Shown piece after piece: positions 16,280 through 23,941 of a stretch of 64,000 nt of DNA. This stretch comes from G963691885 sp963691885. GTDB taxonomy: Bacteria > Pseudomonadota > Alphaproteobacteria > UBA8366 > Aestuariispiraceae. The notes under the pieces were generated by a model, which worked only from the letters and a program-made list of their open reading frames with translations, was not told where the DNA came from and ran no database searches. How positions within the stretch are numbered: position 1 is the first letter of the stretch; every line of letters begins with the position of its first letter. The stretch lies in the NCBI GenBank assembly GCA_963691885.1, contig OY829843.1:1116001-1180000 (forward strand), written 5' to 3'. Both the position numbers and the translations under genes were made by a program.

Positions 16280-17413
16280 ATGGCACAAGAATTGATGAGT
16301 GAACGGGTTCGAAAAGCACGGATCGATGCGGGGTTCACCCAAACCGAGCTGGCTCAACGTCTGGGCGTTACGCAATCGACCGTCAATCGCTGGGAAAGCG
16401 GGCGTCATGATCCATCCCGCGACATGGTTGTCCGCATTGCAGAAGCTGTCGGTATTTCAACTTCCTGGCTCGAAGTTGGCTCAGATGCCGATCCAGGATC
16501 AGAGGGTCCATCCGCCGACGGTCGCAAGACGTCCGGATCGCAAGAACAGCTCGCCCATCTCCTCCGTTATGTCGACAACCCCGTTATTGCCTATCAGGGC
16601 GTGCCCGGCGCCTATTCCCACCTGGCCTCGATTGAGGTCTTCCCGGACCTGACCCCACTTTCCTGCCCCACATTCGAAGACGCGTTTCACGCGGTAGAAT
16701 CCGGGCGGGCCGGATTTGCCATGATCCCGATTGAAAACTCGCTGGGTGGCCGGGTCGCTGACATCCATCACCTGTTGCCGGAATCCAATCTCTATATCGT
16801 GGGCGAACATTTCCAGCCGGTTCATCACAACCTCCTCGCCCCGAAAGGCGCGACACTGGAAACTGTCCGGGAGGCCCGCAGCCACACCCAGGCGCTTGCC
16901 CAATGCCGAGACACATTGCGCGAATTGCGCATCAAAGCCGTTCATGCGGCGGATACGGCTGGATCAGCGCGGGAAATTGCAGAGCTCAACGATCCATCGG
17001 TCGCGGCGATTGCGTCCAGCCTGGCCGCCGAAACCTATGACCTCGAAGTACTTCGCAGCCGGGTAGAAGACAAGATCGGTAACGTCACACGGTTTGTGAT
17101 CATGTCCCGCACCCGTATTGAACCAGACCCGCTGGAAGGCCCGTCAATGTCCAGCTTTGTTTTCACCGTGCGCTCCGTTCCAGCCTCGCTTTACAAGTCA
17201 CTGGGTGGGTTCGCCACCAACGGTGTGAACATGATCAAGCTGGAAAGCTATATCTCCGTCGCGGATTATTCAGTGGCCCGCTTCTATGCAGAGATTGAGG
17301 GTCATCCATCCGAAAAGCATGTGGACCGCGCTCTGGAAGAGCTTCAATACTTCACAACAAGGGTTAAGATGTTGGGGACATACCCCCAGAATCCCTTCCG
17401 TTTTCAAGATTGA
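16280..17413 (+). CDS. pheA: Prephenate dehydratase with N-terminal XRE DNA-binding domain
   Basis: A 377-residue fusion in one uninterrupted frame. Residues about 7-64 form a Cro/C1-type HTH (QTELAQRLGVTQSTVNRWES). A 35-residue linker follows. Residues about 102-277 are prephenate dehydratase: AYQGVPGAYSH, PIENSLGGRV and the catalytic-Thr motif GNVTRF. Residues about 291-367 are the ACT domain (GGFATNGVNMIKLESYI, YAEIEGHPSEKHV) that binds phenylalanine in this family. The enzyme makes phenylpyruvate from prephenate. Ordinary alphaproteobacterial homologues are about 280-300 residues and start near residue 98 here, where no in-frame ATG exists. Phenylalanine-dependent DNA binding and autoregulation are inference. 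Confidence 0.9.
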   Translation: MAQELMSERVRKARIDAGFTQTELAQRLGVTQSTVNRWESGRHDPSRDMVVRIAEAVGISTSWLEVGSDADPGSEGPSADGRKTSGSQEQLAHLLRYVDNPVIAYQGVPGAYSHLASIEVFPDLTPLSCPTFEDAFHAVESGRAGFAMIPIENSLGGRVADIHHLLPESNLYIVGEHFQPVHHNLLAPKGATLETVREARSHTQALAQCRDTLRELRIKAVHAADTAGSAREIAELNDPSVAAIASSLAAETYDLEVLRSRVEDKIGNVTRFVIMSRTRIEPDPLEGPSMSSFVFTVRSVPASLYKSLGGFATNGVNMIKLESYISVADYSVARFYAEIEGHPSEKHVDRALEELQYFTTRVKMLGTYPQNPFRFQD

Positions 17414-17441
17414 GATCTTCCCTTAAAACGCCAGGCGATAA

Positions 17442-18446
17442 TCAGGTTACCTTGACCTTCGGAAAGGGCAGATTGGGGCTTTGACGTCGGACACGGGCGG
17501 CATCCTCCTCCCCCAGCCAGTCATCGACCAGGCGCCGGGCGATTGAGTCCCGTCTCGGCAGGCGGAATGTCTGATCCTCGGGGGAGGCGATCAATTCTTC
17601 CCTCGTAAACCAGCGCGCACTCTCGATCTCCACCTCGTCTACCTTGATATCGAGTGTGGCCGCCCGTGCCGTGAAGCCCAGCATGATTGAGGCGGGAAAT
17701 GGCCAGGGCTGGGAAGAATGATAGGCAACGTCACTGACGCGGACGCCAACCTCTTCAAACACCTCGCGCGCAACCGCGTCTTCCATACTCTCCCCCGGCT
17801 CCAGGAACCCGGCCAGAACCGAATGCATGCCCGGTGGCCAGACCGGCTGACGACCCAGAATAATGCGGTCGTTTTCGTCATGGACCAGCATGATCACTGC
17901 GGAATCCGTGCGGGGAAAATGCTGCGCCCCGCAATCGGGATTGGTACATCGCCGGACATGACCGGTTTGAGCCGACTGGGTCGGTGAACCACAAACCCCA
18001 CAAAATCCGTGACGCTGATGCCAGTGAACCAATCCCCGCGCATAGGCCAGAATCGCGCCCTGATCATGGGGAATCAGCTGCCCGAAGGCCCGCAGATCCA
18101 TAAAATCACCCATCTCTTCCAGAGGGGGTTCTTCGATATGAGATAAATCCACGGCGAAATGGGGAACACCATCATGGGTTCCCAAAAACACGATGACAGT
18201 GACCTCCGTCAGGATTGGATGGTCACCGGTGAGCCAGACTGGCCTGGGGATCTCCGTCTCCGCAACCCTGCCATAAACCAGGTTCATCGCCCGCCATACC
18301 GGTACAATACGCGCCGCCTGCCCTGTCAGACCGGCCAACAGGGTCTCAGTATCCGCGCGCAATTCGGCCTGACGGTCCAGCGGCCCGCTTTCATAATAAT
18401 TTGCGCGGCGACTCAGATGCGGCGGGTGATGGGGTTCATAGGCCAT
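17442..18446 (-). CDS. nudC: NAD(+) diphosphatase (Nudix, NudC type)
   Basis: A 334-residue Nudix hydrolase. A four-cysteine zinc site (CGVCG...CTNPDCG) precedes the Nudix box GFLEPGESMEDAVAREVFEE, and the NudC-specific motif SQPWPFP follows. This combination identifies the family that hydrolyses NAD(H) to NMN(H) and AMP and removes NAD caps from RNA. I chose the ATG at 18446; the frame extends to a TTG at 18506 but adds residues not expected in the family. It is convergent with the HTH-prephenate dehydratase gene and divergent from the SRP RNA gene. Confidence 0.93.
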   Translation of the reverse strand: MAYEPHHPPHLSRRANYYESGPLDRQAELRADTETLLAGLTGQAARIVPVWRAMNLVYGRVAETEIPRPVWLTGDHPILTEVTVIVFLGTHDGVPHFAVDLSHIEEPPLEEMGDFMDLRAFGQLIPHDQGAILAYARGLVHWHQRHGFCGVCGSPTQSAQTGHVRRCTNPDCGAQHFPRTDSAVIMLVHDENDRIILGRQPVWPPGMHSVLAGFLEPGESMEDAVAREVFEEVGVRVSDVAYHSSQPWPFPASIMLGFTARAATLDIKVDEVEIESARWFTREELIASPEDQTFRLPRRDSIARRLVDDWLGEEDAARVRRQSPNLPFPKVKVT

Positions 18447-18579
18447 TGCAAAGCTCTTATGTGATTGAGGGTTGCGGAAAATGGCATGCCGCACCGGGCG
18501 GTGCAACGGTCTGTCAGAAGCAGAATCTTGAAAAATCCGTGATTTTCACTTGTGTAGAACGGGCCAATACCCGATATAG

Positions 18580-18680
18580 AGCCTCGGAAGGTCGGCCATC
18601 GGGCGGGTTCCTCGCCAACCCGGTCAGGTCCGGAAGGAAGCAGCCGCAACGAGATAGACTCGGGTCGATGGTTCGGCTTT
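18580..18680 (+). ncRNA. ffs: Signal recognition particle RNA (4.5S type)
   Basis: The universally conserved SRP domain IV core GGTCAGGTCCGGAAGGAAGC is at 18622-18641, continuing AGCC. The flanking arms pair: GCCATCG (about 18594-18600) with CGATGGT (about 18666-18672), and AGCC (18580-18583) with GGCT (18675-18678), giving a hairpin RNA of about 100 nt. Its position directly upstream of dnaX is common in proteobacteria. The exact ends are estimates from the outer pairing. Confidence 0.93.
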
Positions 18681-18797
18681 CCACTTTTAACGCTCTTGCG
18701 CATATCCTCACTTTCACCTCTGCTCCCATCCCGCTAGACTGGTACGGACAGATTATTTTCCGTGAATTTAGAGAGCAGGGACGAACACCCGATTACC

Positions 18798-20708
18798 ATG
18801 ACAGAGAGTGAAACCAGCGCCCCTGCCTATCGCGTGCTTGCCCGCAAATACCGGCCCAGTGACTTCACAGGGATGATCGGTCAGGAAGCGTTGGTCCGCA
18901 TCCTGACAAACGCCATCTCATCAGGCCGGATCGCCCAGGCCTTTATGCTGACGGGCGTTCGCGGCGTGGGAAAGACAACAACCGCCCGTATCATAGCGAA
19001 AGCCCTCAATTGTACTGGCCCTGACGGCACCGGAAACCCGACGCCAAATCCCTGCGGTGTCTGCGACAATTGTATTTCGATCGCAGCCGACCGTCATGTG
19101 GACGTGCAAGAACTGGACGCTGCCAGCCGGACAGGTGTCGACGATATTCGCGAATTGATCGAGGGCGTCCGGTATCGTCCGATATCCGCCAGGTACAAGG
19201 TCTATATCCTTGATGAAGTTCACATGCTCTCGCGCAATGCGTTCAACGCGCTGCTCAAAACACTGGAAGAGCCCCCTGAACATGTGAAGTTTATTTTCGC
19301 GACGACCGATATCCGCAAAGTGCCGGTCACGGTTCTCTCGCGGTGTCAGCGTTTCGACCTGCGCCGCGTCCCTCTCGAGCGGCTGATCACCCATTTCAGG
19401 TGGATCCTGGAACAGGAAAGCCGTGAGATTGAGGATGAGGCGCTCGCCATGGTGGCCAGGGCCGCCGATGGGTCTGTGCGTGACGGCCTGTCCATCCTCG
19501 ACCAATCCATCGCGCTGAGTGAGGGCACAGTGACCGCTGCTCAGGTGCGAGACATGCTGGGCCTGGCAGATCGGTCGCAATCCTATGACCTGTTCGATGG
19601 CGTCATGAAGGGTGACGCGGAGACCACACTGGATCTGGTTCAGTCCATGTATGAAGCGGGGGCTGATCCCGTGGTTATCGTTCAGGACCTGTTGGATTTG
19701 TGTCACTGGGTAACGCGCCTGAAACTTACACCGAAACTGGCAGAGGAAACGGGAACGCCGGAGCTGGAACGGGAACGCGGCCTCGCACTGGCCAGCGCAT
19801 TAGCCATGCCGGTTCTGTCGCGCACTTGGCAGATGCTGTTGAAGGGCCTTGGTGAGGCGCAGCACGCCCCAAACCCGATACAGGCCGTTGAAATGCTGCT
19901 TATCAGGTTGATGCATGTGGCCGACCTGCCTACCCCCGGTGATCTCGTCAAACGGCTTCAGGCCGAAGGCGCGGCGGCAAAAGGCACAGGTAATGCAGCT
20001 GCGTCAAATCCCGGTAGCAATGGCGCCAGAGCAACCGCGACCCAGGCAACCGGTGACGGGCAAGGCCACGGGCCCTCGGCCACCACCTCTCAGACCACGA
20101 CACAGATGCGGGTCGTTTCCGGCAACGGATCGGGCAATGGCTCAGACGGGATCGGCCGTGCGGTGGCGATGGCAGAAACCTCACCGAATGATGTTCCGGA
20201 CACCGCGACAACCGCCATCGTCCCACAAGAAGCTGTGAGCTCACCCCAAAGGACGGTCGAAAAATCAGATATTACATCTTTTGAGGATTTGTTGGATCTG
20301 ATTGAGAAACGGCGGGAAGGCCGCCTTTACAAGAACCTCGTCCACGATGTTCATTTGGTTCGTTTTGAACCGGGTCGGATTGAAATCCGCCCGACAAACG
20401 CGGCCCCGTCAGATCTCTGCAATCGGCTGACCTCTGTCCTGTCGGACTGGCTGGATGAACGATGGGTGGTAACTGTCAGTGGTGAGGCAGGCGCTGAAAC
20501 CGTGGCCAGTCAGCGGGCCCGCGCCAAACAGGATCTCCACGACGCCGCCGCAGAAGACCCGCTCGTCCAGACCGTCATGCGTGAATTCCCGGGTGCGCGG
20601 ATCAACAAGGTTTCCCCGATTGAAGACGCGATACCGACGGTAGATCAAACTTCATCCGATGAAGGCGACCCCGTTTTCGACCCGGATGAAGTGCCCGAAG
20701 AAAACTAG
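18798..20708 (+). CDS. dnaX: DNA polymerase III subunits gamma and tau
   Basis: A 636-residue clamp-loader ATPase. AYRVLARKYRPSDFTGMIGQ opens the protein; Walker A is GVRGVGKTTTARI; a zinc-binding Cys cluster lies at CTGPDG...CGVCDNC; the DEVHMLS Walker B and SRCQRFDLRR arginine-finger region follow. Residues about 390-500 form a low-complexity Gly/Ala/Thr-rich linker before the tau-specific C-terminus. The start is uncertain: ATG at 18798 gives the usual N-terminus, while a GTG at 18762 would add twelve residues. It heads dnaX-ybaB-recR, the standard replication-repair cluster, just after the SRP RNA gene. Confidence 0.95.
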   Translation: MTESETSAPAYRVLARKYRPSDFTGMIGQEALVRILTNAISSGRIAQAFMLTGVRGVGKTTTARIIAKALNCTGPDGTGNPTPNPCGVCDNCISIAADRHVDVQELDAASRTGVDDIRELIEGVRYRPISARYKVYILDEVHMLSRNAFNALLKTLEEPPEHVKFIFATTDIRKVPVTVLSRCQRFDLRRVPLERLITHFRWILEQESREIEDEALAMVARAADGSVRDGLSILDQSIALSEGTVTAAQVRDMLGLADRSQSYDLFDGVMKGDAETTLDLVQSMYEAGADPVVIVQDLLDLCHWVTRLKLTPKLAEETGTPELERERGLALASALAMPVLSRTWQMLLKGLGEAQHAPNPIQAVEMLLIRLMHVADLPTPGDLVKRLQAEGAAAKGTGNAAASNPGSNGARATATQATGDGQGHGPSATTSQTTTQMRVVSGNGSGNGSDGIGRAVAMAETSPNDVPDTATTAIVPQEAVSSPQRTVEKSDITSFEDLLDLIEKRREGRLYKNLVHDVHLVRFEPGRIEIRPTNAAPSDLCNRLTSVLSDWLDERWVVTVSGEAGAETVASQRARAKQDLHDAAAEDPLVQTVMREFPGARINKVSPIEDAIPTVDQTSSDEGDPVFDPDEVPEEN

Positions 20709-20758
20709 GAACAAAGGCCCGCGACCAGGCCCGATCAGACCAGCAGAAAAGGTGAGAC

Positions 20759-21082
20759 ATGAAAAATCTGGCTCAAATGATGAAACAAGCCCAGGAAATG
20801 CAGGGCAAAATGACTGAAATGCAGGAGGCCCTCGCAAACACAGAGGTTACAGGCACATCCGGCGGCGGCATGGTCAGTGTGGTTATGACCGGCAAGGGCG
20901 AATTGCGCGGCGTTACAATCGACCCCTCGCTTATGACCGCTGATGAAAAAGAGGTCCTGGAAGATCTGATCGTCGCCGCCTGCAATGATGCCCGCACCCG
21001 GGTGGACGCTTTCATGGCCGAAGAGACCCAGAAAATGATGGGCGGCATGCAGCTTCCCCCCGGATTCAAAATGCCGTTCTGA
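20759..21082 (+). CDS. YbaB/EbfC nucleoid-associated protein
   Basis: A 107-residue protein starting MKNLAQMMKQAQEMQGKMTE, with the conserved GMVSVVMTGKGELRGVTIDP and a Met/Gly-rich C-terminus (MMGGMQLPPGFKMPF). YbaB/EbfC family members are small DNA-binding dimers. It lies 50 bases after dnaX and 30 before recR, in the almost universal dnaX-ybaB-recR order, so co-transcription is very likely. Confidence 0.95.
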   Translation: MKNLAQMMKQAQEMQGKMTEMQEALANTEVTGTSGGGMVSVVMTGKGELRGVTIDPSLMTADEKEVLEDLIVAACNDARTRVDAFMAEETQKMMGGMQLPPGFKMPF

Positions 21083-21112
21083 TGATCCGGGTCAGATCGG
21101 GACGCCTCCACA

Positions 21113-21715
21113 ATGAATGACATTGATCGCGTCATTCAGCTGCTTGCGCGACTGCCGGGTTTCGGGCCGCGATCCGCCCGGCGTGCGGCCTTGCATCTGA
21201 TAAAACACCGCGAAGGGTTGATGCTGCCCCTGGCAGGTGCCTTGCAGCAGGCGGGTGAGACGATCGTCATCTGCTCCACATGCGGGACAATTGATACCAG
21301 CGATCCATGTTCGATCTGTTCCAACCCAAGGCGCGATCCCTCACAGATTTGCGTCGTGGAACAGGTGGGCGACCTCTGGGCCCTGGAGCGGACAGGGTCA
21401 TTCAAGGGACGCTACCATGTGTTGGGCGGGGTCTTGTCGGCCATTGACGGTGTCGGTCCGGAGGATCTCAACATCGCCGGGTTGGTCGAGCGGTGTATCG
21501 CCCCCGAAATTACAGAGGTTATTCTTGCCACAAATTTGACCGTAGATGGTCAAACTACCGCCCATTACATCACCGATCGTCTAAAAGAAACAGGCGTGAA
21601 GGTATCGCAACTTGCCCATGGTGTTCCTGTTGGGGGTGAGCTCGATTATCTTGACGATGGAACCTTGAGCGCTGCGCTTCAGGCGCGCCTGCAATTGGGA
21701 AAGAATGAGGGCTGA
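21113..21715 (+). CDS. recR: Recombination protein RecR
   Basis: A 200-residue protein of the usual RecR length. An N-terminal helix-hairpin-helix (LARLPGFGPRSARRAALHLI) precedes a four-cysteine zinc finger (CSTCGTIDTSDPCSIC) and a Toprim domain (ICVVEQVGDLWALERTGSF, YHVLGG, HYITDRL). With RecO it loads RecA at single-strand gaps. Only three bases separate its stop from the GTG of the next gene, so the amidotransferase and DUF4139 genes downstream may share its transcript. Confidence 0.97.
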   Translation: MNDIDRVIQLLARLPGFGPRSARRAALHLIKHREGLMLPLAGALQQAGETIVICSTCGTIDTSDPCSICSNPRRDPSQICVVEQVGDLWALERTGSFKGRYHVLGGVLSAIDGVGPEDLNIAGLVERCIAPEITEVILATNLTVDGQTTAHYITDRLKETGVKVSQLAHGVPVGGELDYLDDGTLSAALQARLQLGKNEG

Positions 21716-21718
21716 GCC

Positions 21719-22441
21719 GTGTCAAAACCCCGGGTGATCTTTATCGCGATGTTGGGAGCGCCAGGACGATACGATCCCGACCTGTTTTCGCACATGAATG
21801 GCGGCGATGACGAGACAGTCTGGTTTGCCGATATGCTGGAAGAACACGGGATGATGTCCGGGATCGATTACGGGCATACAACAATCACAAAAGGTGAAAA
21901 CCTGCCCGCACCCAGCGAGGCCGAAGCCATGATCCTGGGTGGTTCCTTTCATTCCGTGCATGACGGGCTTCCCTGGCAGACCGATTTGCAAAGTTGGTTG
22001 CACGTAATGCGTAGTAATGGGCCGCCACTGTTCGGGATTTGCGGGGGTCATCAGGCGATGGCCCAGTATCAGGGTGTCCATGTAGCGCCACGAAACGGCG
22101 GCGCACGGGGCGGCACCTTTCCCGTTACCCTGACAGAGGCCGGGCGCAGCCACTATCTGTTTGAAGGCTTGGGTGAAGCCCCGATGTTCCATTTCGGCAA
22201 TGAAGAAATGGTTTCAGAGGCACCTCCAGGCAGCACCGTTCTGGCCCGGCATGAAACCATGCCGGCCATGGCACTCGATCATGGCGGAGACTGGTTGTCT
22301 GTGCAGTTTCACCCCGAGGCAACAGCCGCCTGTATCGGTGGGTCCTGGCGGGATTCCAGACCGGAACTGATGGATAAGTATACCGAAACGCCGGATGCAC
22401 CGCGCGTCTTCAAAAACTTCTTCGAAAGGGTGTTGGGATGA
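21719..22441 (+). CDS. Class I glutamine amidotransferase domain protein
   Basis: A 240-residue free-standing GATase1 with GTG start. The nucleophile elbow is FGICGGHQAM, and the His/Glu pair lies in SVQFHPEATA, so the catalytic triad is complete. No synthase domain is attached, so the acceptor is unknown; such proteins are often labelled GMP-synthase-like or gamma-glutamyl hydrolase-like. It begins three bases after recR and its stop overlaps the start of the DUF4139 gene by four bases, so the three are probably one transcript. Confidence 0.85.
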   Translation: MSKPRVIFIAMLGAPGRYDPDLFSHMNGGDDETVWFADMLEEHGMMSGIDYGHTTITKGENLPAPSEAEAMILGGSFHSVHDGLPWQTDLQSWLHVMRSNGPPLFGICGGHQAMAQYQGVHVAPRNGGARGGTFPVTLTEAGRSHYLFEGLGEAPMFHFGNEEMVSEAPPGSTVLARHETMPAMALDHGGDWLSVQFHPEATAACIGGSWRDSRPELMDKYTETPDAPRVFKNFFERVLG

Positions 22442-23877
22442 AAACACTGTCGAAAACTCTTCGTGTTCTGACCCTGGCCAGTGTCGGCGGATTTGCAGTC
22501 CTGACCGCACAGGCACAGGATTTCACGGTCGTCGGGAATGACGCACAGAAAGATCTGGGATTGACCCTCTATTCTTCTGGCAGTGCCGTGGTGCAGGAAA
22601 CACGCGGCCTTACCCTTGAGGCCGGTCGCAACACCTTCTCCCTGATCGATCTTTCCGAACAGATGTCCAATAACACGCTGACCCTGTCGCTGGGTGAAAA
22701 TGGCAGTGCCGGAATCGGCGCGGTTGTCTTTCCCCAGAAAATGCTGACAGCGAACGCTTTACTTGCAGCCCATCTGGGCCAGGAAATCACCTGGCTCTTC
22801 CCAAGCCGCGCCGGTGTCGAAAACCGACGTCAGGCCAGAGTCGTCTCCCTGAATGGTGGCCTTATCCTGGAGATCGATGGCCGGGTAGAGGTCAATCCTC
22901 CCGGACGCCCCGTTTATAATGCGATCCCGTCCGACCTTGCCGTGACACGGTCGATTGAAGTACCGGTCACTGTTGCAGAGGCCGGACCCGCTGATTTGAC
23001 CATGCGTTACCTGACCGGCGGACTGTCCTGGCAGGCGGATTATATCGGGACGCTGAACGAGGCCGAAACCGAAATGCTCTTGCAGGGATTTGCAACGGTT
23101 ACAAATGCGTCGGCAAAGACCTATGACAACGCAGCGGTCACCCTGCTGGCTGGCGATGTGAACCGGGTTGAGCCACCCCGCCGTCCGAAGGCCCAATTGC
23201 GGTCCGCTGTGGCGGCCATGTCGGTCGCCGAGGACGCTGTTGCACCGGTTGCGCAAGCCCGGATTGGTGATTTCCACCGCTATGACCTGCGTGATCGTTC
23301 GACGATTGAAGGCAATACCCAGGTTCGGATCGCCCTGATGCAAGACGCCACCGTCCCTGTCACCAAGATCTACCAATTGCCGGAGGATTTCTCCATCTCG
23401 CGCCGACCAGCGGCTGGTGAGAAAGTAACCCAGAACCCGGTGATCAAACTGTCGCTCAGCAATGATGCGGATAGTGGGCTGGGTGTCCCCCTGCCGGCGG
23501 GCACGATGCGGTTTTTTGGTGGAACCGGCTCTACATCCGTCCTCATAGGGGAAGACCGGATCAATCATGTCGCGGAAGGTCAGGATTTTCAGGTAACGCT
23601 TGGTCGGGCTTTTGATATTTCCGCCGAACGGAAACAGACGGCCTATACACGCCTTGGAAACCGTGGCGATTATGACGCCAGTTTTGAAGTCACGCTGGAA
23701 AACAGCCGGGATGAACCTGTCACTGTCGAGGTGTTCGATTCGATGCAGGGCAACTGGCAAATCCTCGAGGAAAGCCAGGAACACGAGATGCGGAATGCCT
23801 TCTCCCCGGTCTGGTCAGTCGAGATACCGGCCAAGGGCAAATCCGTCCTGACCTATCGCGTCAACGCAAGGTTCTAA
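22438..23877 (+). CDS. Secreted DUF4139-domain protein
   Basis: A 479-residue protein with a clear signal peptide (cleavage near LTAQAQ). The mature protein has a short N-terminal domain beginning FTVVGND and a long C-terminal DUF4139 region with the motifs VTVAEAGPADLTMRYLTGGL, SWQADYIGTLNEAE, QGFATVTNASAKTYDNAAVTLLAGDVN and a final IPAKGKSVLTYRVNARF. Such proteins are predicted to be beta-rich envelope or periplasmic proteins of unknown function. Translationally coupled to the amidotransferase (ATGA overlap at 22438). It converges on the kinase gene. Confidence 0.85.
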   Translation: MKTLSKTLRVLTLASVGGFAVLTAQAQDFTVVGNDAQKDLGLTLYSSGSAVVQETRGLTLEAGRNTFSLIDLSEQMSNNTLTLSLGENGSAGIGAVVFPQKMLTANALLAAHLGQEITWLFPSRAGVENRRQARVVSLNGGLILEIDGRVEVNPPGRPVYNAIPSDLAVTRSIEVPVTVAEAGPADLTMRYLTGGLSWQADYIGTLNEAETEMLLQGFATVTNASAKTYDNAAVTLLAGDVNRVEPPRRPKAQLRSAVAAMSVAEDAVAPVAQARIGDFHRYDLRDRSTIEGNTQVRIALMQDATVPVTKIYQLPEDFSISRRPAAGEKVTQNPVIKLSLSNDADSGLGVPLPAGTMRFFGGTGSTSVLIGEDRINHVAEGQDFQVTLGRAFDISAERKQTAYTRLGNRGDYDASFEVTLENSRDEPVTVEVFDSMQGNWQILEESQEHEMRNAFSPVWSVEIPAKGKSVLTYRVNARF

Positions 23878-23941
23878 AGATCCAAAGCTCCCTGGACGGG
23901 CGCTTCAATCGATAATTGAAATTCGTGTGCCTCAAAATTGT

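Noticed and set aside
18401..18811. 136-codon plus-strand frame across the nudC-dnaX gap
   Set aside because: It runs through the SRP RNA gene, whose conserved core and pairing arms explain the sequence; no protein motif.
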